Source of the DNA: Paracoccus lutimaris
Lineage (GTDB): Bacteria > Pseudomonadota > Alphaproteobacteria > Rhodobacterales > Rhodobacteraceae
DNA: 64,000 nt
Direction: 5' to 3'
Assembly: GCF_003337565.1 (NCBI RefSeq)
Contig: NZ_QPJL01000013.1
Coordinates: forward strand, 1 to 64,000
This document shows positions 57,299-64,000 of this stretch, in pieces. The first letter of the stretch is position 1, and every line of letters begins with the position of its first letter. The notes under the pieces are model-generated. The model saw nothing but the letters and a program-made list of their open reading frames with translations. It did no database searches and was not told the origin of the DNA. The translations under genes were made by a program, and so were the position numbers.

Positions 57299-58126
57299 CT
57301 AGCTGCGCTTTGCGGCGGTATTCGGCGACCGCCACGGAGGCACGATGGTCGGCGCGCCGAAATAATATCCCTGCAGACAGTCGATACCCATCTCGATCAG
57401 GAAGGCCGCGTCGTCGGCGGTCTCGACTGATTCCGCCACCGTGAACATGTCAAAGTGATGGGCTATGGCCTGCAAGGCCCGGGTCAGCACCTGATTGTCG
57501 CGTTTTTGCGCGATGTCGCGGATGAACTGCCCATCGATCTTGATCATGTCGAAGCAGAAATCGCGCAGATAGCGGAACGAGGTATAGCCGGCGCCGAAAT
57601 CGTCCAGCGCGAAGCTGACGCCATGAGCCTGCAATTCCTGCATGAAGCGGCCGACCAGTTCGGGCATGCCCATGGCCGAGCTTTCGGTGATCTCAAGGAT
57701 CAGCCGTTCGGCCACGCGCTCATCCTCGGCGATGCCGGCGCGCAGGGTCTGCAGCCAGGCCGGATAGCCGATCGAGCGCGCGGACATGTTGATCGACAGC
57801 CGGATCGAGGGCTCTTCGGCCAGCGCTTTCAGGCCCAGCGACAGCGACAGGCAGTCGATCTGCCGCCCCAGTTCGGTGGTTTCGGCCAGCGGCATGAAAT
57901 CGCGCAGGGGCACGATGCGGCCGGTTTCGTCGATGATTCGGATCAGCCCTTCGTGAAAGGCCGGGGTTTCGGTGCGGTCCGCCTGCACCACGGGCTGATA
58001 GGCCAGAACGGCATCGCCGCGCGACACCGCGCGCCGCACCGTGGCCATTGTCACTCGCGCCTGCTGGTCCACCGCGAAATCCAGCGGAGAGCCGAATTCC
58101 GGGCGCGAATCGATTTTATCGGTCAT
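57299..58126 (-). CDS. EAL-domain c-di-GMP phosphodiesterase
   Basis: This 275-residue stand-alone EAL protein has most active-site elements: YQPVVQ near 43, EGLIR at the EAL position, INMSARS near 112, EITESS near 144, LDDFGAGYTSF near 174, IKIDGQF near 194, AESVET near 230 and LQGYYFG near 250. The EAL triplet itself reads EGL, but the glutamate is kept. It therefore probably hydrolyses c-di-GMP. No sensory domain or GGDEF partner is attached. Confidence 0.88.
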   Translation of the reverse strand: MTDKIDSRPEFGSPLDFAVDQQARVTMATVRRAVSRGDAVLAYQPVVQADRTETPAFHEGLIRIIDETGRIVPLRDFMPLAETTELGRQIDCLSLSLGLKALAEEPSIRLSINMSARSIGYPAWLQTLRAGIAEDERVAERLILEITESSAMGMPELVGRFMQELQAHGVSFALDDFGAGYTSFRYLRDFCFDMIKIDGQFIRDIAQKRDNQVLTRALQAIAHHFDMFTVAESVETADDAAFLIEMGIDCLQGYYFGAPTIVPPWRSPNTAAKRS

Positions 58127-58217
58127 GCCTAGACTCCTGTCGTCCGTCGCAGTCTGGTCATCATCCCCTAAGATCGGGTAAACCCAACGGGGTTTCTGGA
58201 CTCGAGGTTAATGAAAC

Positions 58218-58805
58218 ATGACCGATGCCACTGGCCGCTGCACATGGTGCGGAACCGACCCGCTTTATGTCGCCTATCACGACAATGAATGGGGCGTGCC
58301 GGAATACGATCCGCGCGCGCTGTGGGAAAAGCTGGTTCTCGACGGGTTTCAGGCCGGGCTGAGCTGGATCACCATCCTGCGCAAGCGTGACAGCTTTCGC
58401 GAATGTTTCGAGGGTTTTGATCCCGAGCGCGTCGCCCGCTGGGGCGAGCCCGAGATCGCCCGCGCCCTGCAAAACCCCGGCATCATTCGTCATCGCGGCA
58501 AGATCGAGGCCACGGTGACCGGCGCCCGCATCTATCTTGAAATCGAGGGCAGCGAGGGCTTTTCACCCTTTATCTGGTCCTTTGTCGGCGGCCGCCCGAT
58601 CCAGAACAGCCTGACCTCGATGAAAGAGGTCCAGGCCAAGACCCCGGAATCCGAGGCCATGGCCAAGGCGCTGAAAAAGCGTGGTTTCAAGTTCTGCGGC
58701 CCGGTCATCACCTATGCCTTCATGCAGGCCTGCGGGCTGGTCAACGATCACATGATCCAGTGCCCGCAGCATGCGCGCGTCAAGGCGCTGTCGCCTGCCG
58801 GATAA
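58218..58805 (+). CDS. tag: DNA-3-methyladenine glycosylase I
   Basis: This 195-residue repair enzyme excises 3-methyladenine. The N-terminal CTWCG and C-terminal HMIQCPQH supply the Cys/His zinc snap, with YHDNEWGVP near 20 and LSWITILRKR near 50 as family blocks. The gene stands alone and its 3' end overlaps that of the converging TlpA-like gene by 26 bases. Confidence 0.96.
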   Translation: MTDATGRCTWCGTDPLYVAYHDNEWGVPEYDPRALWEKLVLDGFQAGLSWITILRKRDSFRECFEGFDPERVARWGEPEIARALQNPGIIRHRGKIEATVTGARIYLEIEGSEGFSPFIWSFVGGRPIQNSLTSMKEVQAKTPESEAMAKALKKRGFKFCGPVITYAFMQACGLVNDHMIQCPQHARVKALSPAG

Positions 58806-59325
58806 GGGTTTTTGATGCCTCGGACGCCCAGTCGGCGCCACCGATCAGGCGGGCGATCTCATTTCCGTCGCGGTCGATCAGCACCGTGACCGGCATGCCC
58901 ATGACGCCCATCTCGCGCGCTAAGCCCTGACGCGGGTCCAGACGCACCGGCAGGTTCGCGATTTCGGCCTCGGTCAGGAATTTCTGGATGGCGGCGGGCG
59001 GGTTATGGCCGGCGGCAATGGCCACGACCTGAAAATCATCGCCCCCCAGCTCAGCCTGCAGCGCGTCGAGCGAGGGCATTTCCTCGCGGCAGGGCGCGCA
59101 CCATGTCGCCCAGAAATTCAACAGCACCACCTTGCCGCGATAATCCGCCAGCGAATGCGTGCCGCCCTCGGGGTCGGTGAAGGGGGTCTCGGGCACCGGG
59201 GTCGGCTCGGTCCGGGCCAGTTTCGCAAGGCCGCCGTCATGGGCGGCCTGCCAGTCGATTTCCCCGGCCAGCGCGGCATTTGCACCGATCCCCAGTGCCG
59301 TATAAAGAACCAGCCAACGCAGCAT
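58780..59325 (-). CDS. TlpA/ResA-type periplasmic thioredoxin
   Basis: This 181-residue protein has a signal peptide ([17 protein letters not shown]) and a thioredoxin fold with active site [15 protein letters not shown] near 74 and the cis-Pro block [12 protein letters not shown] near 145. It likely reduces cysteines in apocytochrome c or other periplasmic proteins. The ATG at 59325 was chosen. It is divergent from argH by 24 bases. Confidence 0.9.
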   Translation of the reverse strand: MLRWLVLYTALGIGANAALAGEIDWQAAHDGGLAKLARTEPTPVPETPFTDPEGGTHSLADYRGKVVLLNFWATWCAPCREEMPSLDALQAELGGDDFQVVAIAAGHNPPAAIQKFLTEAEIANLPVRLDPRQGLAREMGVMGMPVTVLIDRDGNEIARLIGGADWASEASKTLIRQATAP

Positions 59326-59349
59326 TTCATTCCCCTCGAAGGATACGTC

Positions 59350-60750
59350 ATGACCGAGCAGCCCGCCAACACCGCCAACACGATGTGGGGTGGACGTTTC
59401 GCCGCCGGCCCGGACGCGATCATGGAGGCGATCAACGCCTCGATCGGCTTCGACCAGCGGCTCTATGCCCAGGATATCCGGGGCAGCCGCGCCCATGCCG
59501 CGATGCTTGCGGCACAAGGCATCATCAGCACTAGCGATGCCGAGGCCATCGGGAAAGGGCTTCTCACGGTCTTGTCAGAGATCGAGAAAGGGGATTTCGC
59601 CTTTTCCACCGCGCTGGAAGACATCCACATGAACGTGGAATCGCGGCTGAAAGAGGTGATCGGCGAGCCGGCGGGCCGGCTGCACACGGCGCGGTCCAGA
59701 AACGATCAGGTGGCGACCGATTTCCGGCTTTGGGTGCGTGACCAGTGCGACGCCGCGATTGCGGGGCTGGACGCGCTGATCCGCGCGGCGCTGGCGCAGG
59801 CCGAGGCGGGCACCGATTGGGTGATGCCCGGTTTCACCCATTTGCAGACCGCCCAGCCGGTGACCTGGGGCCATCACATGATGGCCTATGTCGAGATGTT
59901 CGGCCGTGACCTGTCGCGCTTTCAGGACGCGCGCCGGCGCATGAACGAATCGCCCCTTGGCGCAGCGGCGCTGGCCGGGACCGGTTTCCCCATCGACCGC
60001 CATGCGACGGCTGCGGCGCTGGGTTTTGACCGGCCGATGGCGAACAGCCTTGATGCGGTCAGCGACCGGGATTTCGCGCTGGAATACCTGTCTACGGCGG
60101 CGATCTGCGCCGTGCATCTGTCGCGGCTGGCCGAAGAGCTGGTGATCTGGTCCTCGGCCCAGTTCCGGTTCGTCACCATGTCGGATCGTTTTTCGACCGG
60201 CTCGTCGATCATGCCGCAAAAGAAAAACCCCGACGCGGCCGAGCTGATCCGGGCCAAGATCGGGCGCATCCTTGGTGCCGCCGTGGCGCTGTTCGTGGTG
60301 ATGAAGGGCCTGCCCTTGGCCTATTCCAAGGACATGCAAGAGGACAAGGAACAGGTCTTTGACGCAAGCGACAACCTGATGCTGGCCTTGGCGGCGATGA
60401 CCGGGATGCTGTCGGACCTGCATGCCAATCGCGACCGGCTTGAGGCCGCCGCGGGGTCCGGTTTCTCCACCGCGACCGACCTTGCCGACTGGCTGGTGCG
60501 CGAGGCGGGGCTGCCCTTCCGCGACGCCCATCACGTCACCGGCGCGCTGGTCGCCATGGCCGAGAAACAGGGCAGCGACCTGCCGGACCTGACGCTTGCG
60601 CAGATGCAATCCGTTCACCCGGCGCTAACCGATGATGTCTATAACGTCCTGGGCGTGCACAATTCCGTCGCTTCGCGGACCAGCTATGGCGGCACCGCCC
60701 CGGCGCAGGTTCGCGCCCAGATCGCCCGCTGGAAGGAGAAACTGGCATGA
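59350..60750 (+). CDS. argH: Argininosuccinate lyase
   Basis: This 466-residue enzyme splits argininosuccinate to arginine and fumarate. The family signature [12 protein letters not shown] is near 280, with [16 protein letters not shown] near 112 and [12 protein letters not shown] near 160. The ATG at 59350 follows ATACGTC; the longer frame upstream overlaps the divergent TlpA-like gene. It starts a run of overlapping genes ending with lysA. Confidence 0.96.
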   Translation: MTEQPANTANTMWGGRFAAGPDAIMEAINASIGFDQRLYAQDIRGSRAHAAMLAAQGIISTSDAEAIGKGLLTVLSEIEKGDFAFSTALEDIHMNVESRLKEVIGEPAGRLHTARSRNDQVATDFRLWVRDQCDAAIAGLDALIRAALAQAEAGTDWVMPGFTHLQTAQPVTWGHHMMAYVEMFGRDLSRFQDARRRMNESPLGAAALAGTGFPIDRHATAAALGFDRPMANSLDAVSDRDFALEYLSTAAICAVHLSRLAEELVIWSSAQFRFVTMSDRFSTGSSIMPQKKNPDAAELIRAKIGRILGAAVALFVVMKGLPLAYSKDMQEDKEQVFDASDNLMLALAAMTGMLSDLHANRDRLEAAAGSGFSTATDLADWLVREAGLPFRDAHHVTGALVAMAEKQGSDLPDLTLAQMQSVHPALTDDVYNVLGVHNSVASRTSYGGTAPAQVRAQIARWKEKLA

Positions 60751-60902
60751 CCCGTTCCCTGCGCCTGACCGCGCTTGCCGCATTGCTGGCGCTGAGTGCC
60801 GCCTGCGGTGTCGATGGCCCGCCAACCCGCCCGGAGCCCGCACCTGAACCCGGCTTGACCGTTAGCGGAGAGGCGCGGGTCGGTGTCGTCTCGACGCTCT
60901 GA
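60747..60902 (+). CDS. LptM-like small lipoprotein
   Basis: This 51-residue lipoprotein has a short signal peptide with lipobox LSAAC (Cys at 20), followed by [15 protein letters not shown]. The C-G-x-x-G-P-P pattern after the lipidated cysteine resembles LptM/YifL, which helps assemble the LPS translocon. It overlaps the argH stop by 4 bases and the DUF2834 start by 20 bases. The family call is inference because of its length. Confidence 0.7.
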   Translation: MTRSLRLTALAALLALSAACGVDGPPTRPEPAPEPGLTVSGEARVGVVSTL

Positions 60903-61158
60903 TCTGACGCCCTTGCGGCTGGTCTGGGCCGGACTGGCGCTGCTGGGCGCCGGGCTGGCGCTGTGGCGGGGCGAATGGCTTTGGCAGGGCACCCGCGCCT
61001 CCGAGATCGTGGCGCAGATCGTCTTGGTGCTGTGGTGCCTGATCGAGACCATGGTGCGCCGCAACTGGGCCGCGCTGCTGACCCTGCCCGCGCTGGGGCT
61101 TGGCATCGGCGCAGCACTGCCGCTTTATCTTTTCATCCGCTCTCGCAGGATCGTCTGA
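60883..61158 (+). CDS. DUF2834-like membrane protein
   Basis: This 91-residue protein has two to three hydrophobic helices (LVWAGLALLGAGLALW, IVAQIVLVLWCLIETM, LTLPALGLGIGAALPLYLFI). It starts at GTG inside the lipoprotein gene and its TGA overlaps the lysA ATG by one base, so translation is probably coupled throughout. Function unknown. Confidence 0.7.
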   Translation: MSSRRSDLTPLRLVWAGLALLGAGLALWRGEWLWQGTRASEIVAQIVLVLWCLIETMVRRNWAALLTLPALGLGIGAALPLYLFIRSRRIV

Positions 61159-62423
61159 TGGACCATTTCAACTATGTGGACGGCTGGCTTCATGCCGAGG
61201 ACGTGCCGCTGACCCGCATCGCCGAGGCCGTGGGCACGCCCGTCTATGTCTATTCCGCCGCCACGCTGACCCGGCATTTCAAGCTGTTCCAGCAGGCGCT
61301 GGACTGGACCGATCATCTGGTCTGTTTCGCGGTCAAATCGAACTCGAACCTGGCGGTGCTGAAACTGCTGGGCGATCTGGGTGCGGGCATGGATATCGTC
61401 TCGGGCGGGGAATATGCGCGGGCGCGGGCCGCCGGCGTGCCGGGCGAGCGGATCGTCTTTTCCGGCGTCGGCAAGCTGGAATCCGAGATGCGTCTGGCGC
61501 TGACGGGCGGCATCCGCCAGTTCAACGTCGAATCCGAGCCCGAGCTGGAATTGCTGTCGCGCGTCGCCCATTCCATGGGCCTGCGCGCGCCTATCGCCAT
61601 CCGCGTGAACCCGGATGTGGACGCGAAAACCCATGAAAAGATCGCGACCGGGAAGTCCGAAAACAAGTTTGGCATCCCCATCGCCCGCGCGCACGAGGTT
61701 TATGCCCGTGCCGCCCGGCTGCCGGGGATCGAGGTGGTCGGCATCGACATGCATATCGGCAGCCAGCTGACCGATCTGGACCCGTTCCGCCAAGCCTATG
61801 CCAAGATGGCCGATCTGACCCGTGCTCTGCGCGCGGACGGGCATGACATCCGCCGTCTGGACATGGGCGGCGGGCTTGGCATTCCCTATCGGCGCGACAA
61901 CAGCGCCCCGCCCTTGCCGCTTGAATACGGGCAGGTGATCCGCGACGCCGTGGGCGATCTGGGCTGCGAGATCGAGATCGAGCCGGGGCGCAATATCTCG
62001 GGCAATGGCGGGATATTGCTGAGCTCGGTGGTTTATCTGAAAGAGGGCGAGGGGCGCGATTTCCTGATCCTTGATGCGGCGATGAACGACCTGATCCGCC
62101 CGGCCATGTACGGCGCGCATCACGATATCGTCCCGGTGCGCGAGGCCGCTCTGGGTGCCGAAGTTGGCCGCTTCGACGTGGTCGGCCCGGTCTGCGAGAC
62201 CGGCGATACATTCGCCAAGGGCGTGGACCTGCCGGGGCTGGCGCCGGGGGATCTGGTCGCTTTCCGCTCGGCCGGGGCATATGGGGCGGTGATGGCCTCG
62301 GAGTACAACTCGCGGCCGCTGGTGCCCGAGGTGCTGGTGCAGGGCGATCACTTCGCCGTCATTCGTGCAAGACCGACGCTTGAGGAAATGCTGGGACGCG
62401 ATACCATCCCGGAATGGCTTTGA
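61158..62423 (+). CDS. lysA: Diaminopimelate decarboxylase
   Basis: This 421-residue fold-type III PLP enzyme makes lysine from meso-diaminopimelate. CFAVKSNSNLAVL near 55 carries the PLP lysine, HIGSQL near 197, GGGLGIPY near 237, EPGRNISGNGG near 275 and CETGD near 349 complete the active site. It ends the argH-lipoprotein-DUF2834-lysA run. Confidence 0.96.
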   Translation: MDHFNYVDGWLHAEDVPLTRIAEAVGTPVYVYSAATLTRHFKLFQQALDWTDHLVCFAVKSNSNLAVLKLLGDLGAGMDIVSGGEYARARAAGVPGERIVFSGVGKLESEMRLALTGGIRQFNVESEPELELLSRVAHSMGLRAPIAIRVNPDVDAKTHEKIATGKSENKFGIPIARAHEVYARAARLPGIEVVGIDMHIGSQLTDLDPFRQAYAKMADLTRALRADGHDIRRLDMGGGLGIPYRRDNSAPPLPLEYGQVIRDAVGDLGCEIEIEPGRNISGNGGILLSSVVYLKEGEGRDFLILDAAMNDLIRPAMYGAHHDIVPVREAALGAEVGRFDVVGPVCETGDTFAKGVDLPGLAPGDLVAFRSAGAYGAVMASEYNSRPLVPEVLVQGDHFAVIRARPTLEEMLGRDTIPEWL

Positions 62424-62509
62424 TCGGATCCCATTGCAGCGTGACCGCCGGGGGTTTCACACCCCCGCCGTCCGCCGGTCCTCGGACCGGTGGCGGACTC
62501 GTCGGCCAG

Positions 62510-62539
62510 CCCCCGTGGGATATTTTCACATGAAAGAAG
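62510..62539 (+). repeat. GGATATTT-ATGAAAGAAG element, copy 3
   Basis: CCCCCGTGGGATATTTTCACATGAAAGAAG repeats the 3' word of the copies at 25.7 and 43.5 kb. Upstream (62454-62500) are hairpins GGGGGTTTCACACCCCC and GTCCGCCGG...CCGGTGGCGGAC in place of the GGGGGCGCTGCCCCC stem. The ATG within the element is the apparent start of the next gene. Confidence 0.7.
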
Positions 62540-64000
62540 GGCGGGGCCATTCTGCGGCGGCGCGTGCGGTCGGGCTGACCCGCGCCGGCATGTGGTGGGA
62601 GGCCCTTGCCCGCGCCTTCTGGGCCCTTGGCGTCGTGCTGGCACTGGTGCTGGCGGCGCTGGCCTTTGGCGCGACCGAGTTGTTTTCCAATGCCGCGCTG
62701 ATCTGGGCCATGGGGCTGGTGGCACTGGCGATCCTGCTGGCGGCTGGCTGGGGGATTTGGCGGTTCCGCTCGCCAACGCTGGAACATGCGCGGGCGCGGG
62801 TCGATGAGACCCTGCCGGGGCGGCCGCTTTCGGCCCTGCGCGACCGGGTCGCGGTGGGGGCGGGCGATGAGGGGGCGGGCGCGCTTTGGAATGCGCATCT
62901 GGCGCGGATGGAGCGGCTTGCGGCCAGCGCGCGGCCGATTGCGCCCGATGCGCGTCTGCGCTGGCGCGATCCGGTCGGGCTGCGGCTGATCGGGCTGGTG
63001 GCGCTGGTCATGGCGCTGATCTTTGCGCCCACGGGCCGGCTGGGGCAGAGCCTTGCCGCGCTTGGCACGAGCTTTCGCCCGGTGCCGGAGCTTCGTCCCG
63101 ACGTTCCCGCCGCCCCGACATGGGAGGGCTGGGCCGAGCCCCCCGCCTATACCCGCCGCCCGACCATCTATCTGAACGGCTTGCCCGAGGGGCAGCGGCT
63201 GGAATTGCCGAAAGGCGCCAAGCTGAGCTTTCGCTTTTACGGCGAGGGTGTCGCACTGGCGCAGGATGTCGGCCCGGCGGTGGCCGAGGCTGACCCTTTG
63301 GCGCCGGAGTTTCTGGCCGAGCGGGACGGCGTGGTCGAGATCGCCGGCCGCCGTTTTGAGATCACCGTCCTGCCCGATGCCGCGCCGGTCGTTGCGCCGG
63401 GCGTCGCACCCGAGCGCCGCGTCGATGGTCGCTTGGTGCAGGATTTTACCGCCTCGGACGACAATGGCATTGCCGCTGGCACGGCGGTGATCGCGCTGGA
63501 TCTGGCGGCGGTGGACCGCCGCTTCGGTCTGGCCATCGCGCCCGAGCCGCGCGAAGCCATCGCGCTGGAACTGCCGCTGCCGGCCTCGGGGTCGCGCAAG
63601 GATATTCGCGGGCGGCTGGCCGAGGATCTGTCGCGCCATCCTTGGGCCAACCTGCCGGTCACCGTCTCGCTGAAGGTCAGCGACGGCATCGGGCAGGAGG
63701 GGGTGGCCCCACCCATGGCCATGGTGCTGCCGGGGCGGCGGTTCTTTGACCCTCTGGCCGCCGCGCTGATCGAGCTGCGCCGCGATCTGTTGTGGTCGCG
63801 CCAGAATGCGGCCCGCAGCGCGCAGGTTCTGCGTGCCGTCAGCTGGCAGCCCGAGGGCTTTATCGAGGAAGATCTGTATAACGGTCTGCACGGCGCCATC
63901 GGCACGCTGGAATCGGGCAATCTGTCCGAAGAGGCGCGCAACAAGCTGGCGCAGGTGCTGTGGGACGCCGCCGTTGCGCTGGAGGATGGCGGGCTGGCCG
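62530..64000 (+). CDS. TIGR02302/DUF4175 family membrane protein, 3' truncated
   Basis: This frame is open from 62530 to the end of the window, at least 490 residues. It starts MKEGRGHSAAARAVGLTRAGMWW, has two membrane helices near 28-73, a third near 155-172, and a large periplasmic part (PPAYTRRPTIYLNG near 204). This matches the large alphaproteobacterial TIGR02302 proteins of unknown function. The first codon lies inside the repeat element; an ATG at residue 21 is an alternative. The stop is beyond the window. Confidence 0.8.
   Translation, partial: MKEGRGHSAAARAVGLTRAGMWWEALARAFWALGVVLALVLAALAFGATELFSNAALIWAMGLVALAILLAAGWGIWRFRSPTLEHARARVDETLPGRPLSALRDRVAVGAGDEGAGALWNAHLARMERLAASARPIAPDARLRWRDPVGLRLIGLVALVMALIFAPTGRLGQSLAALGTSFRPVPELRPDVPAAPTWEGWAEPPAYTRRPTIYLNGLPEGQRLELPKGAKLSFRFYGEGVALAQDVGPAVAEADPLAPEFLAERDGVVEIAGRRFEITVLPDAAPVVAPGVAPERRVDGRLVQDFTASDDNGIAAGTAVIALDLAAVDRRFGLAIAPEPREAIALELPLPASGSRKDIRGRLAEDLSRHPWANLPVTVSLKVSDGIGQEGVAPPMAMVLPGRRFFDPLAAALIELRRDLLWSRQNAARSAQVLRAVSWQPEGFIEEDLYNGLHGAIGTLESGNLSEEARNKLAQVLWDAAVALEDGGLA

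Noticed and set aside
62359-63891. 510-codon minus-strand frame
   Set aside because: It is antisense to the TIGR02302-type gene and made mainly of Arg, Gln, Pro and Gly, which is typical of an antisense shadow.

Overview
The window is high-GC, densely coded DNA from an alphaproteobacterium, most likely Paracoccus or a close Rhodobacteraceae relative. The clues are a GcrA regulator together with a CcrM methyltransferase next to rnhB, an alphaproteobacterial flagellar rod cluster, a phbA-phbB polyhydroxybutyrate pair, a GntR/HutC regulator and many Rhodobacteraceae-style conserved hypotheticals (DUF4170, DUF721, GSCFA, TIGR02302). The genus call is inference; no 16S rRNA is present.

Layout. 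0-0.7 kb: a truncated phage-like gene, a 147-bp tandem duplication and tRNA-Arg(ACG), which looks like the edge of a decayed insertion at a tRNA. 0.7-5.6 kb: a histidine kinase, then rpmH-rnpA-yidD-ttcA and a degenerate EAL protein. 5.6-6.8 kb: gene remnants. 6.8-10.2 kb: a large RTX protein. 10.4-14.7 kb: the dTDP-L-rhamnose operon rfbC-B-D-A and a GT2 glycosyltransferase. 14.8-20.9 kb: a flagellar basal-body cluster (flgB-flgC-fliE-fliQ-flgF-flgG-flgA-flgH-fliL) divergent from fliI. 21.1-23.4 kb: an extensin-like protein and an L,D-transpeptidase. 23.5-26.2 kb: a HutC-like regulator with a damaged start, an Fsr-type MFS exporter and allA. 26.2-28.1 kb: rnhB-ccrM. 28.2-31.2 kb: a GSCFA/SGNH-like pair and alkB. 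31.2-36.1 kb: mutY, DUF721 (DciA-like), a DsbA-like protein, lpxK, waaA and DUF4170. 36.2-38.3 kb: a structured-RNA candidate, tRNA-Leu(UAA) and metG. 38.5-43.5 kb: a membrane protein, a Nudix hydrolase, gcrA, an ABC-2 permease, argD and argF. 43.6-46.8 kb: a type I secretion ATPase and adaptor. 47-48.3 kb: mlaA-mlaC. 48.3-54.7 kb: PBP1A, amtB, a polyprenyl diphosphate synthase, DUF2007, a tRNA methyltransferase and a DUF465 protein. 54.9-58.1 kb: phbB, phbA and a canonical EAL protein. 58.2-64 kb: tag, a TlpA-like protein, argH, an LptM-like lipoprotein, DUF2834, lysA and a partial TIGR02302 protein that runs off the end.

Functional links. GcrA and CcrM are the two halves of the methylation-sensed cell-cycle circuit, and the ccrM promoter carries three GANTC sites. 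The RTX protein and the type I secretion pair are plausible substrate and exporter although 33 kb apart. argD, argF and argH together cover much of arginine synthesis. Envelope genes (lpxK, waaA, mlaAC, PBP1A, L,D-transpeptidase, rfb) are unusually many.

The least explained pieces are the multibranched RNA-like structure near 36.2 kb, the shared GGATATTT...ATGAAAGAAG intergenic element (three copies), the nonsense codon at the start of the HutC regulator, and the degenerate EAL protein.
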